Positions 1-7,333 of a stretch of 8,386 bases of DNA are shown here, in pieces (within the stretch, counting starts at the first letter, position 1; each line of letters opens with the position of its first letter). A program made the position numbers and the translations under genes. The stretch lies in contig JAGOBQ010000157.1 of assembly GCA_017999215.1 (NCBI GenBank), positions 1 to 8,386 on the forward strand, in the 5' to 3' direction. The stretch comes from Thermoanaerobaculia bacterium. Its GTDB lineage: Bacteria > Acidobacteriota > Thermoanaerobaculia > UBA5066. The notes below the pieces were generated by a model. The model saw only the letters and a list, made by a program, of their open reading frames with translations. It ran no database searches and had not been told where the DNA came from.

Positions 1-43
1 CGACCCCGAGGACGCGCACGGGTCGAGGATAGGGGTCCGCCTC

Positions 44-62
44 CGGGGGTGTCCATCCCCCG
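44..62 (+). terminator. Hairpin upstream of thiolase, possible terminator of a preceding gene
   Basis: An inverted repeat with a 6-bp GC stem (CGGGGG at 44-49 pairs with CCCCCG at 57-62) and a 7-nt loop lies about 90 nt before the thiolase start. No T-run follows it, so it is not a canonical intrinsic terminator. It may end a gene lying before the window or lie in the thiolase leader. I see no convincing coding frame in positions 1-150. Confidence 0.25.
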
Positions 63-63
63 A

Positions 64-92
64 GAGACCGTCCGGGAGCGGATGAGTAGAAT
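64..92 (+). promoter_or_regulatory. Weak sigma70-like promoter candidate for the plus-strand operon
   Basis: TAGAAT at 87-92 matches the TATAAT -10 consensus at five of six positions. It stands out in very GC-rich surroundings. A poor -35 match (GAGACC, 64-69) lies 17 nt upstream. Transcription would start near position 99, leaving a leader of about 50 nt before the thiolase ATG. The -35 is weak, so this is only a candidate, but it is the best AT-rich hexamer in the leader. Confidence 0.3.
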
Positions 93-150
93 CCCTCGGT
101 CCCCCGGTGGCCCCTGCGTGGCCCGGAGGACCTAACGGAGCAAGCGAACG

Positions 151-1335
151 ATGAAGAACGTCCTCGTCCTCTCGGCGACTCGTACGCCGATCGGAACCTT
201 TCTGGGGTCCCTCTCCCCCCTCACCGCGTCCGAGATCGGCGCCCGGGCGCTCAAGTCGTGCCTCGAGCGGACCGAGATCCCCGGCTACCGCGTCGACCAG
301 GTCCTGATGGGGAACGTCCTCCAGGCCGGTCAGGGGCAGGCCCCGGCCCGGCAGGCGCTGATCGCCGCCGGCCTCCCCAGGTCCACCGGCGCCGTGACGA
401 TCCACAAGGTCTGCGGCTCCGGGATGCGGGCCGTCATGGACGGCGCGAACGCGATCCGGGCCGGGGAGTACGAGATCGTCCTGGCGGGCGGCATGGAGTC
501 GATGTCGAACGCGCCCTACCTCCTCCCGAAGGGGCGGACGGGGATGCGGATGGGGCACGGGCAGCTGATCGACGGGATGATCCACGACGGCCTCTGGGAC
601 CCCTACAAGAACGTCCACATGGGCAACTGCGCCGAGATGTGCGCCGCGAAGTATTCCTTCACGCGCGAGGCGCAGGACGCCTTCTCGATGGAGAGCTACC
701 AGCGGGCGCGCCGGGCGAACGACTCGGGCGACTTCCGCGCCGAGATGGTCCCGGTCTCCATCGAGGGGAAGAAGGGGACGGTCGTCGTCGACCGCGACGA
801 GGAGCCGTTCGCCACCCCGCTCGAGAAGCTCGAGAAGATGGGCTCCCTGAAGCCGGCGTTCCAGAAGGACGGGACCGTCACCGCCGCGAACTCCTCGAAG
901 ATCAACGACGGGGCGGCGGCGCTCCTCCTGGCCACCGAGGCGGTCGCGCAGGAGACGGGGGCGAAGCCGCTCGGCCGGATCGTCTCCTTCGCCTCCCACG
1001 CCCAGGAGCCGGAATGGTTCACGACCGCGCCCGCGTTCGCGGCGAAGAAGGCGCTCGAGAAGGCGGACGTCCCGCTTTCCCAGATCGACCTGTTCGAGGT
1101 GAACGAGGCCTTCGCCGTCGTCACGATGGCGTTCGTGAAGGAGCTCGAGGTCGACCCGAACCGGGTCAACGTGAACGGCGGGGCCGTCGCGATGGGGCAC
1201 CCGATCGGCGCCTCCGGCGCCCGCATCCTCGTCACGCTCCTCCATGCGCTGAAGGCCCGGAAGAAGAAGTACGGCCTCGCGGCGATCTGCATCGGCGGCG
1301 GCGAGGCGACGGCGATGGTGGTGGAGGCGCTGTGA
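151..1335 (+). CDS. atoB: Acetyl-CoA C-acetyltransferase (acetoacetyl-CoA thiolase)
   Basis: This is a type II thiolase that condenses two acetyl-CoA to acetoacetyl-CoA or runs the reverse cleavage in the cytoplasm. It has 394 residues, the usual length for the family. The nucleophilic cysteine is Cys88 in the motif KVCGSGMRAV. The other catalytic signatures are NEAFA (319-323 region, Asn318-Glu319), His350 in GHPIGASGAR, and Cys380 in the CIGGGEA signature. The segment MGNCAE near 157-162 resembles acetoacetyl-CoA thiolases. The ATG at 151 is preceded by GGAG at 137-140. The gene heads a six-gene run and overlaps the next gene by 4 nt (GTGA). With the CoA-transferase behind it, the likely job is acetoacetate/ketone-body metabolism, in either direction. 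Chain-length preference cannot be read from the sequence, so a broader 3-ketoacyl-CoA thiolase role is possible. Confidence 0.95.
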   Translation: MKNVLVLSATRTPIGTFLGSLSPLTASEIGARALKSCLERTEIPGYRVDQVLMGNVLQAGQGQAPARQALIAAGLPRSTGAVTIHKVCGSGMRAVMDGANAIRAGEYEIVLAGGMESMSNAPYLLPKGRTGMRMGHGQLIDGMIHDGLWDPYKNVHMGNCAEMCAAKYSFTREAQDAFSMESYQRARRANDSGDFRAEMVPVSIEGKKGTVVVDRDEEPFATPLEKLEKMGSLKPAFQKDGTVTAANSSKINDGAAALLLATEAVAQETGAKPLGRIVSFASHAQEPEWFTTAPAFAAKKALEKADVPLSQIDLFEVNEAFAVVTMAFVKELEVDPNRVNVNGGAVAMGHPIGASGARILVTLLHALKARKKKYGLAAICIGGGEATAMVVEAL

Positions 1336-2045
1336 TCGACAAGGTCGTCCTCTCCTCCTCGCATCACGAGGCGGCGGCCCGCGCCGTGGCGGACATCCCT
1401 TCGGGGGCGACGATCGCCGTCGGCGGATTCGGCCTCTGCGGGATCCCGGAGAACCTGATCCAGGCGCTCGCCGACCGCGACGTGACGGACCTCGTCTGCG
1501 TCTCGAACAACTGCGGCGTCGACGACTGGGGCCTCGGGATCCTCCTCGGAAAGAAGATGATCCGGAAGATGGTCTCCTCCTACGTCGGCGAGAACGCCGA
1601 GTTCGAGCGGCAGTACCTCGCGGGCGAGCTCGAGCTCGAGTTCTGCCCCCAGGGGACGCTCGCCGAGCGGCTCCGGGCCGGCGGCGCCGGCATCGCCGGC
1701 TTCTACACGCCGACAGGCGTCGGCACGGTCGTCGCGGAGGGGAAGGAGACGAAGCCGTTCGACGGGCGCGAGTTCGTCCTCGAGCGCGGCATCGTCACCG
1801 ACTACGCCCTCGTCGCCGCCTGGAAGGGAGACCGGCACGGGAACCTCGTCTACCGGAAGACGGCGAAGAACTTCAACCCGATGTGCGCCACCGCGGGGAA
1901 GATCACGATCGCCGAGGTCGAGCAGCTCGTCGACGTCGGCGAGATCGACCCGGACGAGGTCGACACCCCCGGCGTCTTCGTGAACCGCCTGATCGTCGCT
2001 CCCCGCGCCAAGCGGATCGAGCGGCGAACGGTGAGGAAGGACTGA
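1332..2045 (+). CDS. scoA: 3-oxoacid CoA-transferase subunit A
   Basis: This is the alpha subunit of a class I CoA-transferase that moves CoA between succinyl-CoA (or another acyl-CoA) and acetoacetate. The protein has 237 residues. The motif GGFGLCGIPE at 31-40 and the later segment AGFYTPTGVGT are hallmarks of SCOT/AtoD subunits. The start is the GTG at 1332, inside the thiolase stop (GTGA, 4-nt overlap). It gives the family's normal N-terminus, and translation is probably coupled to the thiolase. The frame is open much further upstream, to about 258, but that part is an off-frame shadow of the thiolase. The beta subunit follows after 10 nt. SCOT-type (succinyl donor) is favoured over acetate-type from the motif wording, but the donor is an inference. 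Confidence 0.94.
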   Translation: MIDKVVLSSSHHEAAARAVADIPSGATIAVGGFGLCGIPENLIQALADRDVTDLVCVSNNCGVDDWGLGILLGKKMIRKMVSSYVGENAEFERQYLAGELELEFCPQGTLAERLRAGGAGIAGFYTPTGVGTVVAEGKETKPFDGREFVLERGIVTDYALVAAWKGDRHGNLVYRKTAKNFNPMCATAGKITIAEVEQLVDVGEIDPDEVDTPGVFVNRLIVAPRAKRIERRTVRKD

Positions 2046-2055
2046 GGGGGCGGCG

Positions 2056-2721
2056 ATGGCGAAGCTCGACAGAGACGGAATCGTCGCCCGGGCCGCGCAG
2101 GAGCTGCGCGACGGGATGTACGTCAACCTCGGCATCGGGATGCCGACGCTGGTCGCGAACGCGGTGCCGCCCGGGATGGAGGTCGTCTTCCAGTCGGAGA
2201 ACGGTATCCTCGGGATGAGCGGCTTCCCGACCGAGGCCGAGGTCGACGCCGACCTGATCAACGCCGGGAAGGAGACCGTCACCGTCATCCCCGGCGCCTC
2301 GTTCTTCTCGTCGGCCGACTCCTTCGCGATGATCCGCGGCGGGCACATCGACCTCTGCATCCTCGGCGCGATGCAGGTCGACGCCGAGGGGTCGCTCGCG
2401 AACTGGATGATCCCCGGCCGCCTCGTGAAGGGGATGGGCGGCGCGATGGACCTCGTCGCCGGCGCCCGCCGCGTCATCGTGACGATGGAGCACGTCGCGA
2501 AGAAGGGCGACAAGAAGATCCTGAACCGATGCACGCTCCCGTTCACCGGGAAGCGCTGCGTCCACCGGATCGTCACCGACCTCGCCGTCCTCGACGTGAA
2601 GCCCGACGGGGCGGGCCTCGTCCTCGTCGAGCGGGCGCCGGGCGTGACCGTCGAGGAGATCCAGGCGGCGACGGAGCCGCCCCTCGAGGTTCGCGGCGAC
2701 GTTCCCGAGATGAAGCTCTGA
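2056..2721 (+). CDS. scoB: 3-oxoacid CoA-transferase subunit B
   Basis: This is the beta subunit of the same CoA-transferase. It has 221 residues, the normal size. The catalytic glutamate that forms the glutamyl-CoA thioester is expected to be Glu48 in QSENGILGMS. Other conserved segments are GIGMPTLVAN (26-35), FFSSADSFAMIRGGHID and NWMIPGRLVKGMGGAMDLV. The ATG at 2056 has a purine-rich GAGGGGG ribosome-binding site ending about 6 nt upstream, next to the stop of subunit A. The thiolase, subunit A and subunit B together form a complete acetoacetate activation/cleavage module. The 3' end ends in CTGA, where the lptD reading frame appears to begin. Confidence 0.95.
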   Translation: MAKLDRDGIVARAAQELRDGMYVNLGIGMPTLVANAVPPGMEVVFQSENGILGMSGFPTEAEVDADLINAGKETVTVIPGASFFSSADSFAMIRGGHIDLCILGAMQVDAEGSLANWMIPGRLVKGMGGAMDLVAGARRVIVTMEHVAKKGDKKILNRCTLPFTGKRCVHRIVTDLAVLDVKPDGAGLVLVERAPGVTVEEIQAATEPPLEVRGDVPEMKL

Positions 2722-4934
2722 ACCGCCGGGGCTCCCGACGGACCCTTACGCCGTGGCGGGCCCCCCTCGCGGGGCTCGCCGCGGCGCTGCTCCTCGCCGC
2801 GGCGCCCGCCGCGGGGCAGTCCTCGTTCGAGAGCGACCCGTTCGCCTCGCGCTTCCGCGAGCGTCCGAACCTCGACATCAAGTTCCGGGTGCCGGAGGCG
2901 GGGGGCGTCATCACGGTCTCGGTCTCCGACGGGCAGGGGGGGCGGCAGAGCCTCCTCTCGGAGACGGTCTACGAGGTCCAGGCCCCGAAGGGGGGCGTCG
3001 TCACGCTGGAGTATCAGGACATACGGCTGACGGCCGACTGGGTGCGGGCCGACACGAAGACGAAGCAGGTCGTCGCCGAGGGGGACGTCGTCCTCGAGCA
3101 GGGGACGACGCGCCTCAAGGGCCTGCGCCTCGAGATGGACCTGACCGAGAAGACCGGCATCCTGACCGACGGGAGCGCGGAGCTCGCGGGGATCCTCGTC
3201 CGCGGGGCGACGATCGCGAAGACCGGGGCGCGGACCTTCGAGATCCGGGACGGCTCGGTCACGGCCTGCGAGGGGGACGACCCGGCGTGGGAGTTCCGGG
3301 TGAAGGACGGCGCCGTCACGCTCGACGACTACGCGAAGCTGAAGTCGGTCGTCTTCCGCCTCGGCGGCGTCCCGCTCCTCTACACCCCGTACCTCCTCTG
3401 GCCGGCGCTGCGCGACCGCGCCTCGGGCTTCCTCGTCCCGGGGATCGGCTACAGCTCGAGCCGGGGGGGCTTCCTCGGGCTCTCGTACTTCCAGGTCCTC
3501 GGGCGCTCGGCCGACGCGACGATCACGACCGACCTCTACACGAAGGAGTACTTCGGCCTCGGGACCGAGCTCCGCCTCCGGCCGACCGCGGGGACCGCGT
3601 TCACCGGCTCCTTCTACACCGTCGTCGACCCCGACCGGCGCTGGCAGTGGAAGACGTGGGGGACGCTCTCGGCCGACGACCTCGCGCCCCGGACGCGCGC
3701 CGTCGTCAACTGGACCGACTTCTCCGACCTCGCGTTCTTCCAGCGCTACGACCGCGACTTCGCGCTGACGTCGGCCCGGACCGTGGGGCAGAAGGCCTTC
3801 GTCACCCGCTCGGAGGGGCCGGTCGCGTTCAACCTCCGGCTCGAGCGCGAGACGGCGCTCTACGGCTCGAGCGAGGTCGTCCTCGAGCGGAAGCCGGTCC
3901 TCGAGGCGCGGCTTCGGCCCACGGGCCTCTTCGGGAACGCGCTCTTCGTCGAGGCCCAGGGCTCCGCCGGGTTCCTCCGCTCCATCCGGCCGGCGGGGCA
4001 GCCGGCGGGGGACTACGAGCGCCTCGACGTCTACCCGAAGCTCTCGGCCCCCCTCTCGCCGGTTCCGTGGCTCTCCGTGAACGCGGAGGCCGGCTACCGG
4101 GTGACCCGGTACGGGGCCTCCGTCTCCGCGGACGGGCGGTCGCTCACCGAGGAGCCCTACACGCGCGGCTCCGCGACGGCCGGGCTCGAGGTGACGGGGC
4201 CGTCCTTCTCCCGCGTCTTCGACGTGAAGCTGGGCAAGTTCCGGAAGCTCAAGCACGTCCTCGAGCCGCGGGCGGACTACTCCTACCAGACCGACCCGGA
4301 GGACCTCTCCCGGACCCCCGTCTTCGACGAGGTCGACACGATCCTCCCGTCGCACCAGGTGCGCTACTCGCTCGTCCAGCGGCTCCTCGCGAAGGAGGAG
4401 AAGGGGGCGTCCCGCGAGATCGCCTCGTTCGAGCTCTCGCGAACGCACTATTTCGAGCTTCCCGTCGGAGCCGCCACGACCGTCCGCGACTCGCCTCTCG
4501 ACGCGATCCTGCGCGTCAACGCGGGCTCCGCCCTCAACTTCGACGCCCGGGCGACGTGGGACCTGAAGGAGGGCGTCGTCACCTCCTCGAGCGTGTCGGC
4601 GAACGTCGGCTCGGCCGAGCGCTTCCTCCGGCTCTCCTTCTTCGACAGCCGCCCCGTAGGGGCGCCGAGCCCCTCGACGCAGCTCCGCTTCGGCGGCGGC
4701 TCCTCGATCCTGCCGAAGAGGCTGCGTCTCGACGTGGAGGCGAACTACGACGTCGAGCGCGGGAAGATGCTCGAGTGGCGGAGCCTCGTGACCTGGGAGG
4801 CGTCGTGCTTCAAGATCCTCGGCGAGTACCGCGACCTGCGGATCGGCGCGATCCCGACACGCGACTACCGCATCGGCCTCAACCTGAAGAACATCGGGAG
4901 CTTCCTCGACTTCACCGGGCGGGTGGGAAACTGA
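2718..4934 (+). CDS. lptD: LPS-assembly protein LptD (OstA), outer-membrane beta-barrel
   Basis: LptD is the outer-membrane translocon that, with LptE, inserts lipopolysaccharide into the outer leaflet. From the chosen start the protein has 738 residues. The order is a basic N-region, a hydrophobic Ala/Leu core ending in APAAGQ (a signal peptide), an OstA/LptA-like beta-jellyroll with TADWVRADTKTKQVVAEGDV, the conserved segment CEGDDPAWEF, the plug-adjacent VPLLYTPYLLWPALRDRASG, and a long barrel with alternating aromatic strands. There is no ATG, GTG or TTG in this frame between the scoB stop and the signal-peptide core. The best start is CTG at 2718, overlapping the scoB stop as CTGA. An upstream ATG at 2529 would add 63 Arg-rich residues that shadow scoB and is rejected. 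Only two cysteines are present (184 and 697). A sequencing error near the start cannot be excluded. Confidence 0.9.
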   Translation: MNRRGSRRTLTPWRAPLAGLAAALLLAAAPAAGQSSFESDPFASRFRERPNLDIKFRVPEAGGVITVSVSDGQGGRQSLLSETVYEVQAPKGGVVTLEYQDIRLTADWVRADTKTKQVVAEGDVVLEQGTTRLKGLRLEMDLTEKTGILTDGSAELAGILVRGATIAKTGARTFEIRDGSVTACEGDDPAWEFRVKDGAVTLDDYAKLKSVVFRLGGVPLLYTPYLLWPALRDRASGFLVPGIGYSSSRGGFLGLSYFQVLGRSADATITTDLYTKEYFGLGTELRLRPTAGTAFTGSFYTVVDPDRRWQWKTWGTLSADDLAPRTRAVVNWTDFSDLAFFQRYDRDFALTSARTVGQKAFVTRSEGPVAFNLRLERETALYGSSEVVLERKPVLEARLRPTGLFGNALFVEAQGSAGFLRSIRPAGQPAGDYERLDVYPKLSAPLSPVPWLSVNAEAGYRVTRYGASVSADGRSLTEEPYTRGSATAGLEVTGPSFSRVFDVKLGKFRKLKHVLEPRADYSYQTDPEDLSRTPVFDEVDTILPSHQVRYSLVQRLLAKEEKGASREIASFELSRTHYFELPVGAATTVRDSPLDAILRVNAGSALNFDARATWDLKEGVVTSSSVSANVGSAERFLRLSFFDSRPVGAPSPSTQLRFGGGSSILPKRLRLDVEANYDVERGKMLEWRSLVTWEASCFKILGEYRDLRIGAIPTRDYRIGLNLKNIGSFLDFTGRVGN

Positions 4935-4971
4935 CGCGGTCCCCGCGGCCGGCTCCTCGGAGGGCGGCGGA

Positions 4972-5817
4972 ATGAGCGAGCTGATCCTCGGCGCCGGCGG
5001 CATGCTCGCCCGAGGCCTCGCGGCGCAGCGGCCCCACGCGACCGCGCTCGGCGTCGGCGAGCTCGACGTGACCGACGCGGCCGCCCTCGCCCGGGCCATC
5101 GTCCCGGGCGTCTCCGTCGTCTGGAACGCCGCGGCCGACACGCGGGTCGACCTCTGCGAGAGCGACCCCGGCCACCTCGCGGTGAACGACGTCGCCGTCG
5201 GCGAGATCGCGCGCCTCTGCCGCGAGGCCGGGGCGCTCCTCGTCCACGTCTCGACGGACTACGTCTTCGACGGGCGGCCCGGCCGACCCTGGCGCGAGGA
5301 CGACCCCGTCGACCCGGTCAACGCCTACGGACGCGGCAAGCTCGGCGGCGAGCGCCGGGCCCTCGCGAGCGGTGCGGAGGTCCTCGTCGTCCGCACCTCC
5401 TGGGTCTTCGCCCCGGGCGGCGTCAACTTCGTCGACACGATCCTGGGACTCGCGGCGTCGGGCCGGGAGGAGCTGAAGGTCGTCGACGACCAACGGGGCC
5501 GGCCGACGTTCGCCCCCGACCTCGCGCGGGGCCTCGTGAAGCTCGTCTCGGTCGGCGCGCGCGGCCTCGTCCACTTCGCGAACGCGGGGGAGACGACCTG
5601 GTACGGCCTCGCCCGGGAGGCGCTCGCCCGCGCCGGCTTCTCCAGCGTGAGCGTCGTCCCGTGCGCGAGCGACGAGTTCCCGCGGCCGGCCGCGCGCCCG
5701 GCGAACTCCGTCCTCGACACCTCCCGCTACGAGGCGCTGACCGGGGAGGCGCCGCGGCATCACCTCGAGGCGCTCGACGAGCACCTTCGCCTCCGCGCGG
5801 AGGCGGCCCGGGCGTGA
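4972..5817 (+). CDS. rmlD: dTDP-4-dehydrorhamnose reductase (RmlD family)
   Basis: This is a cytoplasmic short-chain dehydrogenase of the RmlD/RfbD family. It reduces dTDP-4-keto-L-rhamnose to dTDP-L-rhamnose with NAD(P)H, giving a sugar donor for LPS O-antigen or other glycans. The protein has 281 residues, typical for the family. The nucleotide-binding loop is GAGGMLA (7-13). The strand carrying the catalytic Ser/Thr is STDYVFDG (94-101), the catalytic pair is Tyr119/Lys123 in YGRGK, and VRTSWVF and DDQRGRPT follow, all as expected. GGAGGG lies 7 nt before the ATG, 37 nt after lptD. rmlA, rmlB and rmlC are not in the window, so another dTDP-6-deoxy-4-keto sugar reductase specificity is possible. 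Its 3' end overlaps the next gene as GTGA. Confidence 0.9.
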   Translation: MSELILGAGGMLARGLAAQRPHATALGVGELDVTDAAALARAIVPGVSVVWNAAADTRVDLCESDPGHLAVNDVAVGEIARLCREAGALLVHVSTDYVFDGRPGRPWREDDPVDPVNAYGRGKLGGERRALASGAEVLVVRTSWVFAPGGVNFVDTILGLAASGREELKVVDDQRGRPTFAPDLARGLVKLVSVGARGLVHFANAGETTWYGLAREALARAGFSSVSVVPCASDEFPRPAARPANSVLDTSRYEALTGEAPRHHLEALDEHLRLRAEAARA

Positions 5818-7151
5818 GCCTCGACGCCACGGAGGCGAGGAGGAAGGCCGTCCACGTCGGGATGGCCGCGTTCGCGCTCCTCCTTCGGTGGCTCGACGGG
5901 AGGGGCGCGGCGCTCTGCGCCCTCGCGGCGTTCGCCTTCAACCTCCTCGTCCTCCCGAGGCTCGGCGGAAAGAGCCTGTTCCGCGCCGACGACCGCGCCC
6001 GCGGCTTCCCGCTCGGAATCCTCCTCTACCCGCTCGTCGTCCTGGCGCTCGTCCTCCTCTTCCCGCGCCGCCTCGACCTCGCGGCGGCCGGGTGGGGCTT
6101 CCTCGCGTTCGGCGACGGCTTCGCGACGCTCGCCGCCGCGACGCTCGGCGGGCGGCGCCTCCCGTGGAACGCGCGGAAGAGCTGGAGCGGCCTCTTCGGC
6201 TACGTCGTCTTCGGGAGCCTCGGCGCGGCCGCGCTCTCCTCCTTCGTTGCCGGCCGCGTCCCGGCGCCGTCCGGACTCGTCGCGTTCCTCCTCGCGGCGC
6301 TCGTCGGCGCGGTCCTCGAGAGCCTCCCGTCCGAGCTCGACGACAACCTCGTCCCACCCCTGGCGGCGGCGGGCGCGCTGGCGCTCCTCCTCCCCGCCCT
6401 CCCGAACGCCGCGGTCCTCCTCGAGCCGGAGGCGCTTCGGCGCCTCGCCCTCGGCGTCGGCGTGAACGTCGCCCTGCCGGCGCTGGCGGCGGCCTTCGGC
6501 GTCGTCCGCCCCTCCGGGGCCGTGGCGGGCGGGATCGTCGGCGCCCTCGTCCTGGGTCTCGGCGGCGTCGGGCCGTACGCTCTCCTCTGGGCCTTCTTCG
6601 CCGGCGGGACGCTCGCGACCCGCTTCGGCCGGGCGCGGAAGGAGGCGATGGGGAAGGCCGAGGCGGCAGGGGGACGGCGGAGCGCGGCGAACGTCCTCGC
6701 GAATTGCTCCGTCACGGCGTTCCTCGTCGCCTGCGCGGCGCTGACGCCGGACGCGGCTCCGCTCCTGCACCTCGCGGCGGCGGCAGCGTTCGCCACGGCG
6801 CTGATGGACACGATCGGGACCGAGGTGGGGCAGGCGATCCGGACGCCGACCGTCCTCCTCCCCGATCTCCGCCGAGTCCCGCCGGGGACCGACGGGGCCG
6901 TCTCGATCGCGGGGACGCTCGCGGGCCTCCTCGCGGCGGCGCTTCTCGGCCTCCTCGGAGCCGTCCTCGGCCTCTACGCCACGGGAGCGGTCCCCGTGGT
7001 CGTCGCGGCCGCGCTCGTCGGCACCGTCGTCGAGAGCCTCCTGGGGCGCGACGGGGCGTCCTGGCGCGTCACGAACGGCCACGTGCTGAACCTCTTCAAC
7101 ACGCTCGCCGGCGCCTCGGTCGCCGCGCTCCTCGCGCGCTCCCTTCTCTGA
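5814..7151 (+). CDS. Fused isoprenoid-alcohol kinase: dolichol/phytol kinase-like domain + DUF92 (VTE6-like) domain
   Basis: This is a polytopic membrane protein of 445 residues with many hydrophobic segments. Residues 1-210 look like the CTP-dependent lipid kinase family (SEC59 dolichol kinase, DGK1, plant VTE5 phytol kinase). Markers are RRKAVH near the start (9-14), GDGFATLAAATLGG with a downstream KSWSG (100-126), and the family ending ESLPSELDDNLVPP (169-182). Residues 218-445 look like DUF92, the family of plant VTE6 phytyl-phosphate kinase. Markers are ATRFGRARKE (268-277), RRSAANVLAN (288-297), DTIGTEVG (332-339), PPGTDGAVSIAG (357-368) and TNGHVLNLFNT (420-430). The inferred reaction is isoprenol to monophosphate to diphosphate in one protein. 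The start is GTG at 5814, overlapping the rmlD stop (GTGA). Each half usually occurs as a separate protein. The substrate is unknown; undecaprenol, farnesol or geranylgeraniol are options. Confidence 0.8.
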   Translation: MSLDATEARRKAVHVGMAAFALLLRWLDGRGAALCALAAFAFNLLVLPRLGGKSLFRADDRARGFPLGILLYPLVVLALVLLFPRRLDLAAAGWGFLAFGDGFATLAAATLGGRRLPWNARKSWSGLFGYVVFGSLGAAALSSFVAGRVPAPSGLVAFLLAALVGAVLESLPSELDDNLVPPLAAAGALALLLPALPNAAVLLEPEALRRLALGVGVNVALPALAAAFGVVRPSGAVAGGIVGALVLGLGGVGPYALLWAFFAGGTLATRFGRARKEAMGKAEAAGGRRSAANVLANCSVTAFLVACAALTPDAAPLLHLAAAAAFATALMDTIGTEVGQAIRTPTVLLPDLRRVPPGTDGAVSIAGTLAGLLAAALLGLLGAVLGLYATGAVPVVVAAALVGTVVESLLGRDGASWRVTNGHVLNLFNTLAGASVAALLARSLL

Positions 7152-7177
7152 GCGGACCGGTCGGGGAGTCCGTCGAC

Positions 7178-7197
7178 GCCCCGGCGCACCCCGGGGC
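7178..7197. terminator. GC hairpin 27 nt past the plus-strand operon
   Basis: A perfect 7-bp stem (GCCCCGG 7178-7184 pairs with CCGGGGC 7191-7197) with a 6-nt loop follows the stop of the fused kinase gene by 26 nt. No T-run follows, so classical intrinsic termination is uncertain, although U-poor hairpins are common at gene ends in high-GC genomes. Position and stability make a 3'-end or terminator role plausible. Confidence 0.4.
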
Positions 7198-7278
7198 CGC
7201 GCTGCCCGTCAGAGGGGATCGCGTGCCCGGGGGAGCAAACCGGAGTCGTCTTCGGTGAGTCGGACTCTACGGAACGGG

Positions 7279-7313
7279 CGTTCGCGCCGCGATGACGGCC
7301 GTCACGCGGAACG
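7279..7313. repeat. Extended imperfect inverted repeat in the convergent intergenic region
   Basis: The centre is the perfect 12-nt palindrome TGACGGCCGTCA (7293-7304). It is flanked by CCGCG (7287-7291) and CGCGG (7305-7309) with one bulged A (7292), and further out by CGTTC (7279-7283) and GAACG (7309-7313). It lies between convergent genes, 20 nt beyond the DUF302 stop. It may act as a bidirectional terminator or, less likely, as a protein-binding site. No T-run flanks it on either strand. Confidence 0.4.
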
Positions 7314-7333
7314 CAGCCGGGAGGGAGGAGATT

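Noticed and set aside
1..150. Possible coding end of an upstream gene (frame 1 open to a TAA at 133-135)
   Set aside because: Third positions are not GC-biased as in the real genes, and the translation is Arg/Pro-rich without a recognisable segment.
258..1331. Upstream extension of the scoA frame through the thiolase gene
   Set aside because: The translation is Arg/Gly-rich noise in the shadow of the thiolase; the true scoA N-terminus begins at the GTG at 1332.
2529..2717. ATG-initiated extension of lptD inside scoB
   Set aside because: It would place 63 Arg/Pro-rich residues before a clean signal peptide and sits entirely in the shadow of scoB.
2753..4975. 740-codon plus-strand open frame overlapping lptD
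   Set aside because: It is a different frame from lptD with Arg/Pro/Gly-rich, domain-free translation; the lptD frame has clear family motifs.
696..5141. Very long minus-strand open frame (1481 codons)
   Set aside because: It lies antisense to five genes with clear family motifs; its translation is Arg/Gly/Pro/Glu-rich with no recognisable domain. Long antisense frames are expected when codon third positions are almost always G or C.
5760..7082. Minus-strand open frame of 440 codons opposite the fused kinase gene
   Set aside because: Its translation is low-complexity Arg/Glu/Ala-rich sequence, antisense to a convincing multi-helix membrane protein.
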